The notes under the pieces were generated by a model. The model saw only the letters and a list, made by a program, of their open reading frames with translations, did not search any database and was not told where the DNA came from. This document shows positions 22,263-32,078 of a stretch of DNA of 64,000 nt, one piece after another. This DNA is from Lichina pygmaea (Eukaryota > Ascomycota > Lichinomycetes > Lichinales > Lichinaceae), in NCBI GenBank assembly GCA_963422465.1, contig OY730172.1, positions 4,402,001 to 4,466,000 on the forward strand, written 5' to 3'. Numbering within the stretch: the first letter of the stretch is position 1; every line of letters begins with the position of its first letter. The translations under genes were made by a program, and so were the position numbers.

Positions 22263-22618
22263 ATTGAGAACTGTTCCTGGTGACTTGTCAGCCAGACTGA
22301 CACCCAGATCTGTACAACAGTACTAGACTGGGTCACACCTCCATGTGGATGTTGTGTGCAACTCTGTGTCACTAGTACCCCACCACCAGGCCCAGGGCTA
22401 GCCCTACAGCACTGGGTTGGGACTAGTAACCTCTCATGGCTATGGGGACATGGCCACAGGTGGGGGGCAATGTCAGGAAAGACCAAAGCTGAAAGACTAG
22501 CTACCACTAGCACAGTGGGATAGCTGTGATACTGTGGTGCCCTTCAGAACTCTTCTGTCACTGAAGGCTAACCTATCAGCAAGCAACAGGAAGTCAAGAG
22601 ACTGGAGGCTGAGACTTA
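22263..22618. other. Unclassified flank left of element A1
   Basis: About 350 bp between the minisatellite and the target duplication of A1. No gene is recognised. It is the leftmost piece of the host locus that was split apart by the nested elements; further pieces are 31850-31898, 41305-41426 and 53131-53234. Confidence 0.5.
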
Positions 22619-22623
22619 CCTGC

Positions 22624-23217
22624 TGTTGCGGTCCGTACCGTACTGTCCTATCCGAGTATAGGATTAGGGCGAGAGGTGGAAGGCGGGTTGGTTCTCGCAG
22701 GAGAGGAGTGTCAAGGAGTGCGAAGGGGTTTGGTGGAACGTGGTGGTGGTGACACCTGATCAACGGCTTCGTACAAAAGGATTGTATTGAAGTAGATCTA
22801 GTTGTCTGGATCACAACATGAGTTGAAGATGATCGTTCCATAGGGGAACTATCGCCAGACTATATAGTGCCCAGTTCGTGAGCAGAGTGAGCTCTGCTCA
22901 CTTTGCTCACTTTTCATGCACGCTGCAGTGAGCTGGGTGAGCTCTGCTCACTTTGCTCACTTTTCATGCACACTGCAGTGAGCTGGGTGAGCTCTGCTCA
23001 CTTTGCTCACTTTTCATGCACACTGCGGCGAGCTGGGTGAGCTCTGCTCACTTTGCTCACTTGTTCGTGCATATGCATGCTGCGGCGAGCACCCCCTGGT
23101 TTGTCTCGCCGGTCACGTGACCGGTTCCCGTGTCACGCTGTCTGGTACTTCTGTCCAGTATCCTGTCTGCTGCTTTCTGTGAGTATATAAAGACTGTGTT
23201 CCTCCTGGGTCGTAACA
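22624..23217 (-). repeat. Left (3') LTR of A1
   Basis: 594 bp, TG...CA. Contains four tandem units of about 50 bp built around GCTCTGCTCACTTTGCTCAC, which also form hairpins with GTGAGCAGAG. TATATAAA lies at about 23184-23191 on the plus strand, pointing into the element in the antisense direction. Confidence 0.92.
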
Positions 23218-23260
23218 CTATCCTCCTCTCCATCTTTCATCATCTTGATGAAATCTGGTC

Positions 23261-23575
23261 ATGCCTCCAAAGTCACGTGCGACTGTTAGCCGAACTCAGC
23301 TGGCTGCTCAAATCCGCGATCAGGGTTTTGTTTCGTGTACGCCCTGCGACTTTTGTGTTCTCTGTGGTCGTCCGTGCTTCCAGATACCAGGAGAAGACGA
23401 TAAGTTGAAATGTACTGCGTGCACTCAGCGCGGAAGATCTTGTGTCTCTGTGTTCTGGGAATCTTTGAACATGTCCCGGGACAACCTCCGTGAGGATGTT
23501 GCCGCTGACGAGGCAACACGTGATGCACTCTTTGAACAACTTGCCACAGTGCAGGCTTGTCTGTCTCGGAAGTGA
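23261..23575 (+). other. Antisense Cys-rich reading frame of A1
   Basis: Lies between the left LTR and the end of pol, on the strand opposite to gag-pol. It begins MPPKSRATVSRTQLAAQI and holds two Cys clusters, PCDFCVLCGRPCF and CTACTQRGRSC, spaced like a small zinc-binding module, followed by a charged helical part. Its ATG is 77 nt downstream of a plus-strand TATA box in the LTR. The same frame occurs in A2 and A3. Function unknown. Confidence 0.6.
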
Positions 23576-26500
23576 AAGGTGTTGGAGGGTGCTGAGGTCT
23601 GTGCGAGGCAGAAGCTTCAGTGCTTGGTGAAAGAGATGGAGTCAGATGGCGAGGATTTGACTTGATTGGTCATTGACACATCCCTCCTGCAGGCCGAGCT
23701 GTTCAGTCCTGCTCCTGCCAAAACTGTCGCAGAAGAAGCCGGCAGTTCACGAGGTTCTTGAGTGGTTCCCAGGTATTTTCTGAGTCTGGGTATCCTTTCC
23801 ACTTGACGAAGTATTGCTGACCTTTTCTAGCCAAGATCTGTTCAACCTCAAACTCTTGTTCTTCTTCGGGTTAGTAATGGAATGTTTCCTGCAAGGGTGT
23901 GCTCTGGTCGGCTGGTTCAATCATTGATATATGAAAGTTTGGATGGACTCTGGCATCCCTTGGTAGTCGTATCTTGATGTTGACTGGTCCTGTTTTTTCT
24001 TCGACTGAAAATAGTCCGACCTTGATGTTGTCAAGTTTCTTTGTCTTTGGTTTCTTTATTTTCCAATTTCTTGTAAGGAGGTAGACTTTATCCCCCTTCT
24101 TTAGCTGAGGTGCTATTTTTGATTTCTTGTCTATTTGACGTTGCATTCTTTCTGAGGTCTCTTGAAGGTAGTGTCTCATCATCGTGTGTGTTTGTCGTAG
24201 GAGCTTGTCATGTTGGAGTGCTTTCTCCGTGTTTGGTGAAGCTCTGCTTGGTATCCTGATGTTCGCATGTTGTCTAAAATTGGCAAAAAATGGCGATTCC
24301 TTTGTTGAGTCTGATCTGTGCTGGTTGATTGCCAGCTGTGCCACCGGTAATAACTGTACCTAATTGCTGTGGGTCTAGTTGATGTAATGCTGTAAGTAAG
24401 TCTCCAGGACTTGGTTTGCTCACTCTGTCTGGCTGTCAGTTTATGGGTGATAGGCTGTAGACATTTTGGGTTTTGTTCCCATGGCTGCACTGATTGTCTT
24501 CCAGTAGTTGGATGTGAAGAGTTTGTCTCTGTCTGTAATGATCGTGATCAGAACTCCGTGGTCTCTGACCAATCTGTCCAGTAAAAAGTGTCCCAACTGT
24601 TCTGCTGTGTGGGTCTTCTTGAATAGTACCGCTATTAGATATTTTGTGAATCTGTCCACTATCACCATAATCAAGTTGTAGGTGATTCCTGTGACTGGGT
24701 CTTTGGACTTGGGTAGCTTTGTGATGAAGTCCATTGACATGTCTTCCCACAGGCCTCTCAGTATCGTGTTCGGGTGTCCTTCTCTGTATGGCTTGTGTCT
24801 TCCATGTTTGTTTTTCTGGCATAGTAGACACTTGCTGATGTAGTTTGTGACATGTTGTCAGAGGTTAATAATATTGTTCCCTGCCCGTTGGATAAGGTCT
24901 GTGGTCTTGGAGATTCCTGGGTGACTATGTGCTGGATTATCGTGGTAGTTCCTTATTAGTTCTTCAGTGTCTTCTGCCGTGAGCTTGTTGATCTGTGGTT
25001 GAGGCACCAGGTTTCCTTGCTAGTCCTGCTGTAAGATTGTTCCTTGGCGTTCATCATCTTCCATGTGGTCTTTTCGTCAGCTTAGTGTGTCTGCTCTCCT
25101 GTTGTCTTATCCAGGGGTGTACAAGATCTTGAACTTGTGTTGCCCTAGGAGTTCAGCCTATCTGACTTGCTGTCTGTTCAGCTTCTTGGTTGTTGTGAAC
25201 ATTGTCAGATTCTTGTGGTCTGTGAGAACAGTGAGTTCAGAACTGCTTTCTGCGTACACTCTCCAGTGTTCGAGTGCGTTGACGACTGCCAGTAGCTCTT
25301 TATTGTGGATATTATAGTTTTGTTCCGCTTGTGTTATTTTTTGTGAGTAGTAGGCAACTGGGTGCCACTTGCCGTCTGCCTGTTGGTATAGACATGCTCC
25401 CACTGCCTGATCTGAAGTGTCTGTCTTGATTCGTGTTGGTTGGCCTGTCTTGAAGTTGAGGAGAACTGGTTCCTTGGCACAAGTGTCCTTGAGCTGTTGG
25501 AATGCTTTTTGTTGTCTCTCCATCCACCAGTACTCCACGTCCTTCTTCGTGAGTTCTGTTAGTGGTGTTGCCATCTGTGAGTAGTTCTTAATGAACTGTC
25601 AGTTGAAGTTGGCAAATCCTAGGAAGGCTTGTACTTCCTTAACTGACATCAGTGTTGGCTATTGCTGAATCACTTTGATTTTCTCAGGGTCAATCTTGAT
25701 CTCTTCAATCCCTATGACATATCCAAGGAATTCAACTTCCAGTTTGTTGAACTCGCATTTCTTTGGGTTGAGCTTGAGCTCTGCCTGTTGTAGGCATCAT
25801 AGAACATCCTTCACATGTTTGGTATGTTCCTGTTGCGTGTTCGAGTAGACAAGAATGTTGTCCAGGTAGGCGATAGCTGTTTGGTCCAGGTGTGCTCTGA
25901 TGACGTTGTTGATCAATGCTTGACATGTTGCTGGTGTGTTTGTGAGTCTGAATGGCATAACCAGATACTCATAGTGTCTGTATCAGGTTCTGAAGGCTGT
26001 CTTCCATTCTTCTCCTTCTTTCATGCGTATCAGGTTGTATGCTCCTTTCAAGTCCAGCTTGGTAAAGATTGTAGCTTGGCTGATCCTGTCTCGCAATTTG
26101 TTCGCATTTGGCAACAGATATCAGTTCTTGATGGTAATGTTGTTGAGTTTCCTGTAATCCACACAAAGTCGAAGACTTCTGTCTTTCTTTGGTGCAAATA
26201 GTATCAGGTATCCTGCTGGTGATTGAGATTCTCTAATGAAACCCTTTTTCAGGTTTTCCTCCAGGTACTCGCGAAGTACTTGGAGCTCTTTCTCTGATAA
26301 CTGGTAAATTGGTCCAAATCCTGACTCTGTCCCTGGTTGCAACTTGATCTCATGATCCCAAGGTTGGTGCTTAGGCAACACTGCTGTTGTTGTCTCTTCC
26401 TGAAAGAGGTTATTATACCCAGGTCAGTACTCTTCAGGGATCTCCAGAGGGTTAACAACTTCCTCTCTCTTCATCTCTGACTGTTTGGCCACCTGGTTCT

Positions 26501-28141
26501 GGGGTATGCCTGTCAAGGCAGACCTCTTCTCTTGAGAGTTGTACTTTCTGTCAGTGAGGTTCCACTGAGGACTCCTTCCCTCATCTGTCCACACCTTCTG
26601 TGGCTGGTAACAGGTCTGAGCTGTGTTGTTAGTGCAGTTCCTAAATGTGAGTACTTCTGTCTTCCAGTTAACAACTGGGTTGTGCTTCTTTAGCCAAGGC
26701 ATCCCCAAATAGATATCCTGAGTGGCCAACTTGACAATATCAAGGTGGATCCTTTCAGCATGGTGTCCGGTAACTATTTCCATTGGCTGTGTCTCATGGC
26801 AGACTAGCTCTGTCTGTCTATTTGCCATCGTGAGCTGATAGGGCTGCTGCTTGTGTCTCCTTCCAGTGCCGAGGGTATTGTAAAGTTGTCTCAAGATGTA
26901 GTTTCCACTGGCTCCAGAGTCAACAAGTGCGTATGTCTGTACTGGCGTGTTGGTGTGTAGTGACACAGGCAATCGCAGGTGCTTTGTGTTGCTAGGGGTC
27001 ATGTTGTTGAGCTCCCGATGTCACCCCTTGACAAGGGAGTTCAGTCTTTTCCTGATTGAAGTGTCTTACCACTGACTGGGCAATGGGTCCAGCCATTCCC
27101 ATCAGTTCTGAGGAATCTGTTCATGAATTTGTCTTGCTGATGCTTGTCACATCCAGGCTTGAGGCAGTACTGCCAATTGTCGACGTAGCAGTTGTAGTTG
27201 TTGCCTTGCTGTAGGAATATAAGGTGTTCGTGCCAATCATGTGTGTGCCCGGGGAATGCGGTGTGTTGGTGTTTGTCCCAAAGATGGATCTCACACACAT
27301 CCTTCTCGCAATTGACCCAATGCTTGTGGTAGGTGGCGTGGTAGGGTGAATGTCCTCCGTACCTTCGTAGTTGTTCGTGGTAGGTGCAGTAGTGCTTTGT
27401 GCAAAACCTCCACTGTAGTTCGCCATGCTGTAGATTTCGTGGGTCCATGCTGTAAGCATAGCTTCCTTGTAGTATTTCTTCTTTGATAGACGCAGGTTCA
27501 TCTCAGTCCCCATCAGAGGTGGTTAAGAGCTCCTGTCCCTTGTCCTGACCTGTCTGTTCTGGTAGGTCCTTGCCTCCTGATGTTGCCAGTTGGTGGGCTG
27601 CTTCCAATGTCTGATCATAGTTGTCCTATTGTTCGAGGGATAGCTGAGCCTCTCCTGGTGGGTCCTCTGGCTTGATGACATTCCAGTCGCCGTCAAGTGT
27701 ATTAAGTTGCTGTCAGTGCACCTTGTTCTTTGAACAACAGTTTTTTGCCATGTGGCCTAGCTTGCCACAGGCATAGCACTTCAGTGCTTTCCCCTTTTTG
27801 TTGTTCCTTCCCTTCGTGAACCTTCCCTTGTGGTGGACTGCATCCAGTTCCATGGGTGCATAGCCATATGGGTCATGTGGTGGTGCCTTGTTAGGCAGCT
27901 TGTAGTGGTTGCTCACATGCCATGCGGGGTGGCTGTATCCTCTGTCGTGGCATTTCTCCATCACTCGCTTGAATAGCTTGTCATCAATGTTGATTGCTTG
28001 TGTGATGAGTTTGTCCAGTGTGTCGACTGCTTGTCTGTCAAAGGTGATTTCATCCTTCATGTTTTCCTTGAGTCCATGTCAGTACATGACCATCAGGGTG
28101 TCGTCGTCCCAGTCAGTCAGTACTGAGTATTGTTTGAACTG

Positions 28142-28254
28142 GGCCTGCAATGACTCGAACCTCCACGTGGTGCAGGCTGGGAACCTCGGGGCAGTCGATG
28201 GCGGGCGGCTTCCCAGGCTGCTCGTAGTCGCTGCACTGAGAGCTAATCGAGTCA
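28142..28254 (+). ncRNA. HDV-like self-cleaving ribozyme at the 5' end of LINE1
   Basis: 113 nt that fit the nested double pseudoknot. P1 pairs 28142-28148 (GGCCTGC) with 28172-28178 (GCAGGCT), with the terminal G-U pair characteristic of the HDV class. P2 pairs 28151-28157 (TGACTCG) with 28248-28254 (CGAGTCA). P3 is ACC 28159-28161 with GGT 28169-28171. P1.1 can form between CC 28163-28164 of loop 3 and GG 28179-28180. P4 pairs 28185-28187 with 28238-28240 and 28191-28194 with 28231-28234. The joining strand is CTAA at 28243-28246, with C28243 as the expected catalytic cytosine. G28142, the predicted cleavage site, is the first base after the target duplication. Fold made by hand; activity is not shown. 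Confidence 0.75.
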
Positions 28255-29259
28255 CCGGTCGAGCTGCTGGTGTTGCGGAGCGACGGGCCACCGGAGGTGT
28301 CGCGCAGGCACCCTGGACACCCCCGTGAAACAGCTACAGCAGAACAGAGGACTGCGACCAAGCTTGGGAGATGAAAACCACCCGACAGACGACTACCGTG
28401 TACGCTACAGCCTGAAGCCAGCCCCACAGCTGGTGGATGTGAAGTCTAGGCGTCTGATAGGGCACCTCTGGAGTAGTCGAGAGGAGTTCTCGTCACGTCA
28501 CCCTCCTAGCAGAGTCTCCAGCTAACGCGTGAGGATCTGCTAGGGGGGGAGTGGCCTTGGCACCGCGGCGTTGTTAATCGAACGCGGACCACCTGTTAAA
28601 GAAGGAGAGTGGTCGTACGAGGAGACGTCGCCGCTCCAGTGCCTAAGGGCTGTGTGATAGCCAAAGTGCTGGCTTGATGGTTTTGCCTAAGGCTTTGCCA
28701 CAAAGTCTCTTCGTACGATCCACAATCTGGGGCCAGGGGACTGGGTTATCCAGTGGGCCAACAGGTGCAACCGGGGCTCCACAGGCGACAGCGGACCAAG
28801 GAGAACTCCTCCCTACTTGGTTAGTGGACTGGAAAGGCGGCCCTGCAGGTGCTGGCACGGCCTGCAGGGTCCGTAAGGCCTGCGAGGCATGGTCGGCCTT
28901 CGTACAAGAGATCTGCGAAGGTAACGCGAAACAGTTAACAACTGCGAGGCGTGGCATATAATGGCAGTGACGGAGGTAGGGCCTGGGCCTACTACGAGAC
29001 TGTCTATATGGCCCGAGAGGACGGATGCGCATGCCGGTTCGTACGGAGTGCAGGCTTAGGCTGCAAACGACAAGCTCAGGGAGCAAACTACAGTTGGAGT
29101 GTGGGCTCTGGGCTGGTGACCCAGTGCTCCGAAGCAGGATCCCAGGGGTGAGCACGTACGGCAGAGTGCAAGAGACCTCGGGACTGTGGGAAAGCGTGGT
29201 AGAGACCCTGTGGGGGGGTGCCAACTCTACACTATGTTCTGGCATAGTACGACTGTGGT
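28142..29259 (+). repeat. Ribozyme-headed 1.1-kb module, copy 1
   Basis: GC-rich unit of about 1118 bp, much richer in G+C than the surrounding elements. A second copy of nearly the same length forms the 5' part of LINE2 (41155-41291 plus about 34533-35517, minus strand). Both copies start at the ribozyme G1 and stop at the same 3' sequence (GCATAG..CAACTGTGGT), after which LINE sequence begins at different ORF2 positions. Short open frames occur on both strands; the best plus-strand one includes WLVDWKGGPAGAGTACRVRK. I cannot decide whether the module codes for protein. Confidence 0.8.
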
Positions 29260-30649
29260 CTCTTTCTGTACCAGACGTACCACCACTCTAGTTTTTGATG
29301 ACTCTGAGTCCTCTTCTATTCCTATTCACTGTGGAGTTCCCCAAGGTTCCTCTTTGTCTCCTATTCTTTTTCTATTCTATATTTCTGAACTTCATGAGAC
29401 TGTACATTCTCCTACTACTGGTGTTTCTGCTCTGGGATTTGCAGATGATACAAATCTGCTTGCATTTGGACACTCTCTTAAAAGCAACCTTCTGAAGTTG
29501 AAGAATACACATCTTAAATGTCTATCTTGGGCTGCAAGACATGGAATGGTCTTCTCTCCTGAGAAATATGAAATACTTCATTTTTCCAGAAGAAGATCAG
29601 ACAATCTGCAGCTCAAGCTTAGACTTGGGAATGTGATTCTAAAACCAAAAGAAGAAGTGCGAGTATTGGGAGTGTACCTGGATGCCAAACTCCACTGGCA
29701 CAAACACCAGAGAATTATTCTTCAAAAAGCACAAAAAGCACTATCTTCTCTTTCTAGAACCTCTTACTCCACCTGGGGCTTTCCAGTTCTCACAGCACGC
29801 CTTGTGTACACTGCAATACTCAGATCTGTACTGAGCTATGCAGTGGGAATTTGGTTCAACCCACTCAGAAAATTCTCTAATATTTCCTCTCTTATCATAT
29901 TCCAAAACAAATGTCTGAGACTTATTGGGGGTGCTTTCAAAGCCACTCCTTCTTTTCTATTAGAGAGTGAGCTTTTTCTTTTACCTCTAGATCTCTATTT
30001 TAAATTTCGCACAGCTTGTTTTCTATCTTCTATCCAAACCTCCTCTCTGAAAGACTTTCTTGACAGTACCTTTTCTACTATTTCTTCCTATGCTTCTTCA
30101 CTGAGGAAACCTTTAAAGAAATCCTCAACTATCTCTCCTAATTGGAAGTTCACTTGGTTAAGTCAAATAACTACTAACCAGGCTAGTTCAAAGAAAGAAC
30201 TACAAATACTCTTTACTAAAGAGTGGGAAAACCAATGGGAGGAGAAGAAAAGAAAAGGCTATGCTGGATGGCAGGTGTTTTGCCAAAAACCTCACTACAA
30301 CAACCTAAAGCTCTACAAAGAGCTACAGAAAGCTGAGGCAAGTCTACTACTGCAAACCAGAACTGGGAGAATTGGTCTAGCAAGTTTTCTTTTCAGAGCT
30401 GGAGTCCCTGACTTTCCTACCCCCCTATGCATGTGTGGTCAAGCAGAAGAGACAGTAAAGCATATCACCTCTTCATGCTCTCTCTACTCAAGTCAAAGAC
30501 AACATGCTCTCTTTAACCCCCAAGATTTCACTACTATTATTTCAAACCCAGAGCTTCTACAGAAGTTTCTGTACTGGTTTATGTCTTTGAAAAGACTAAA
30601 CCAATTTAATCTGGCTTTCAAACTTCACTATTCACACTCCAACATCTAG
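29260..30649 (+). CDS. LINE1 ORF2 fragment (reverse transcriptase palm to C-terminus)
   Basis: An open frame continuing from the fusion point. It encodes RT blocks GVPQGSSLSPILFLFYIS and SALGFADDTNLLAFG, the thumb region and a C-terminal zinc-finger-like motif (CMCGQAEETVKHITSSC). Endonuclease and the N-terminal half of RT are absent because the module replaces them. It therefore cannot be autonomous. Confidence 0.85.
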
Positions 30650-31250
30650 AAGCTTTTCCTACCAGACACTACAAGATTTCCTTTTGCTACACTTTCTAGT
30701 CACCTCCCTGTCTTCAGTTTTTATTCCTTTAAAGGTTTTCTGAAGAAGTTCACTATTAGCTGGAAGATCTGCATGGCTGTAAAGCTACAAACAGTGTAAG
30801 AATCAAATCAAAAAAAAAAAATTGTTTGAACTGCGTGGTGTACTCTGCAGCTGAGTGTTGTTGTTTGATGTGCTGGATCATTCGTATAGCTACTTTGTCT
30901 TTGTTAGATAGTCCAAGGATCCTTTTGATCTTGTCCTTGAATCATGTCTATTTTGTCATCCATTCTGTTGTGCTGTCGTGGTCTCTGTTTCCTGAGAGAT
31001 GTTTGTTGACGTAGGGCTTGATCCATCAATAAGCATTACCTCTCATGTAAGTGGTTGCGAAGAGGGGCCACTTCTCCTTAGGCAGCTTTGTCTCTGGTTG
31101 GAATTGAAAGTAGACTTGGAGTTGCATGAGCCAGTCGTCAACCTTGTTCCTTTCACTGTAGAACAGGTCTGGCTTGGCGACACTAATCTTTCCATCTGGG
31201 AAGTTGGGGTTGGTTGCTCCTGAGGTACTCATCCTTGAGAGTCTTCAAAG

Positions 31251-31844
31251 TGTTGTGGTCTGTACTGTACTGTCCTATCTGAGTATAGGATTAGGGCGAG
31301 AGGTGGAAGGTAGGTTGGTTCTCGCAGAAGAGGAGTGTCAAGGAGTGCGAAGGGGTTTGGTGGAACATGGTGGTGGTGACACCTGATCAACGGCTTTGTA
31401 CAAAAGGATTGTATTGAAGTAGATCTAGTTGTCTGGATCACAACATGAGTTGAAGATGATTGTTCCATAGGGGAACTATCGCCAGACTATATAGTGCCCA
31501 GTTCGTGAGCAGAGTGAGCTCTGCTCACTTTGCTCACTTTTCATGCACGCTGCAGTGAGCTGGGTGAGCTCTGCTCACTTTGCTCACTTTCCATGCACAC
31601 TGCGGTGAGCTGGGTGAGCTCTGCTCACTTTGCTCACTTTTCATGCATGCTGCGGTGAGCTGGGTGAGCTCTGCTCACTTTGCTCACTTGTTCGTGCATA
31701 TGCATGCTGCGGCAAGCACCCCCTGGTTTGTCTCGCCAGTCATGTGACCGGTTCCCGTGTCACGCTGTCTGGTACTTCCATCCAGTATCCTGTCTGCTGC
31801 TTTCTGTGAGTATATAAAGACTGTGTTCCTCCTGGGTCGTAACA
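31251..31844 (-). repeat. Right (5') LTR of A1
   Basis: 594 bp, about 97-98 percent like the left LTR by eye, with four tandem units of about 50 bp. Flanked on the right by CCTGC. Confidence 0.92.
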
Positions 31845-32078
31845 CCTGCAAGTTGACATGGTACCTTCAGAGCCTAGTCACAAAGAAGTTGCTAGACTGG
31901 AAGCCACAACTGATTTTTGATTTGATTCTTACACTGTTTGTAGCTTTACAGCCATGCAGATCTTCCAGCTAATAGTGAACGTCTTCAGAAAACCTTTAAA
32001 GGAATAAAAACTGAAGACAGGGAGGTGACTAGAAAGTGTAGCAAAAGGAAATCTTGTAGTGTCTAGTAGGGAAAGCTT

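Larger units (their letters stand above)
28142..30820 (+). mobile_element. LINE1: chimeric non-LTR element, ribozyme-headed module fused to ORF2 3' part
   Basis: A 2.68-kb insertion in gag of A1, flanked by a 13-bp target duplication (ATTGTTTGAACTG) at 28129-28141 and 30821-30833. The 3' end is A-rich (about 30800-30820). The 5' part, 28142 to about 29259, is a GC-rich module unrelated to the complete LINE3 copy. At about 29259 it switches directly to LINE ORF2 inside the reverse transcriptase, just before TRRTTTLVFDD. The ORF2 remainder ends at 30649 and includes GFADDTNLLAFG and the C-terminal CxC...H...C finger. The 3' UTR is 30650-30820. Confidence 0.88.
22624..31844 (-). mobile_element. 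Element A1: Ty3/gypsy chromovirus-type LTR retrotransposon (fossil) carrying LINE1
   Basis: Bounded by two 594-bp LTRs (TG...CA) and a 5-bp target duplication CCTGC at 22619-22623 and 31845-31849. Coding parts read on the minus strand, so the right LTR is the 5' one. Order: gag start at about 31026-31232, CCHC knuckle near 27720-27770, protease with DSGASG near 26910-26940, reverse transcriptase about 25700-26380, RNase H about 25160-25570, integrase about 24290-24900, and a chromodomain-like C-terminus about 23690-23870. A purine-rich tract abuts the left LTR. LINE1 is inserted in gag. LTRs differ by roughly 2-3 percent by eye, nearly all transitions, so it is fairly young. It looks broken, with multiple breaks in addition to the LINE. 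Confidence 0.92.

Noticed and set aside
21923-22513. 196-residue minus-strand frame over the minisatellite
   Set aside because: It is open only because the repeat unit keeps phase; the peptide is a repeated translation of the minisatellite with no known relative.
22880-23075. CRISPR-like array of regular repeats in the LTR
   Set aside because: Units are direct tandem repeats with no unique spacers, lie inside an LTR and occur in a eukaryotic nuclear context.
28643-29245. 200-residue minus-strand frame in the ribozyme-headed module
   Set aside because: Composition is Ser/Pro/Arg-rich like a GC-rich antisense artefact, and the equivalent frame is not kept whole in the LINE2 copy.
31251-31300. 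tRNA-type primer binding site next to the 5' LTRs of family A
   Set aside because: The sequence beside the LTR (CTTTGAAGACTC on the minus strand) did not match a tRNA 3' end that I could name, so no primer is assigned.
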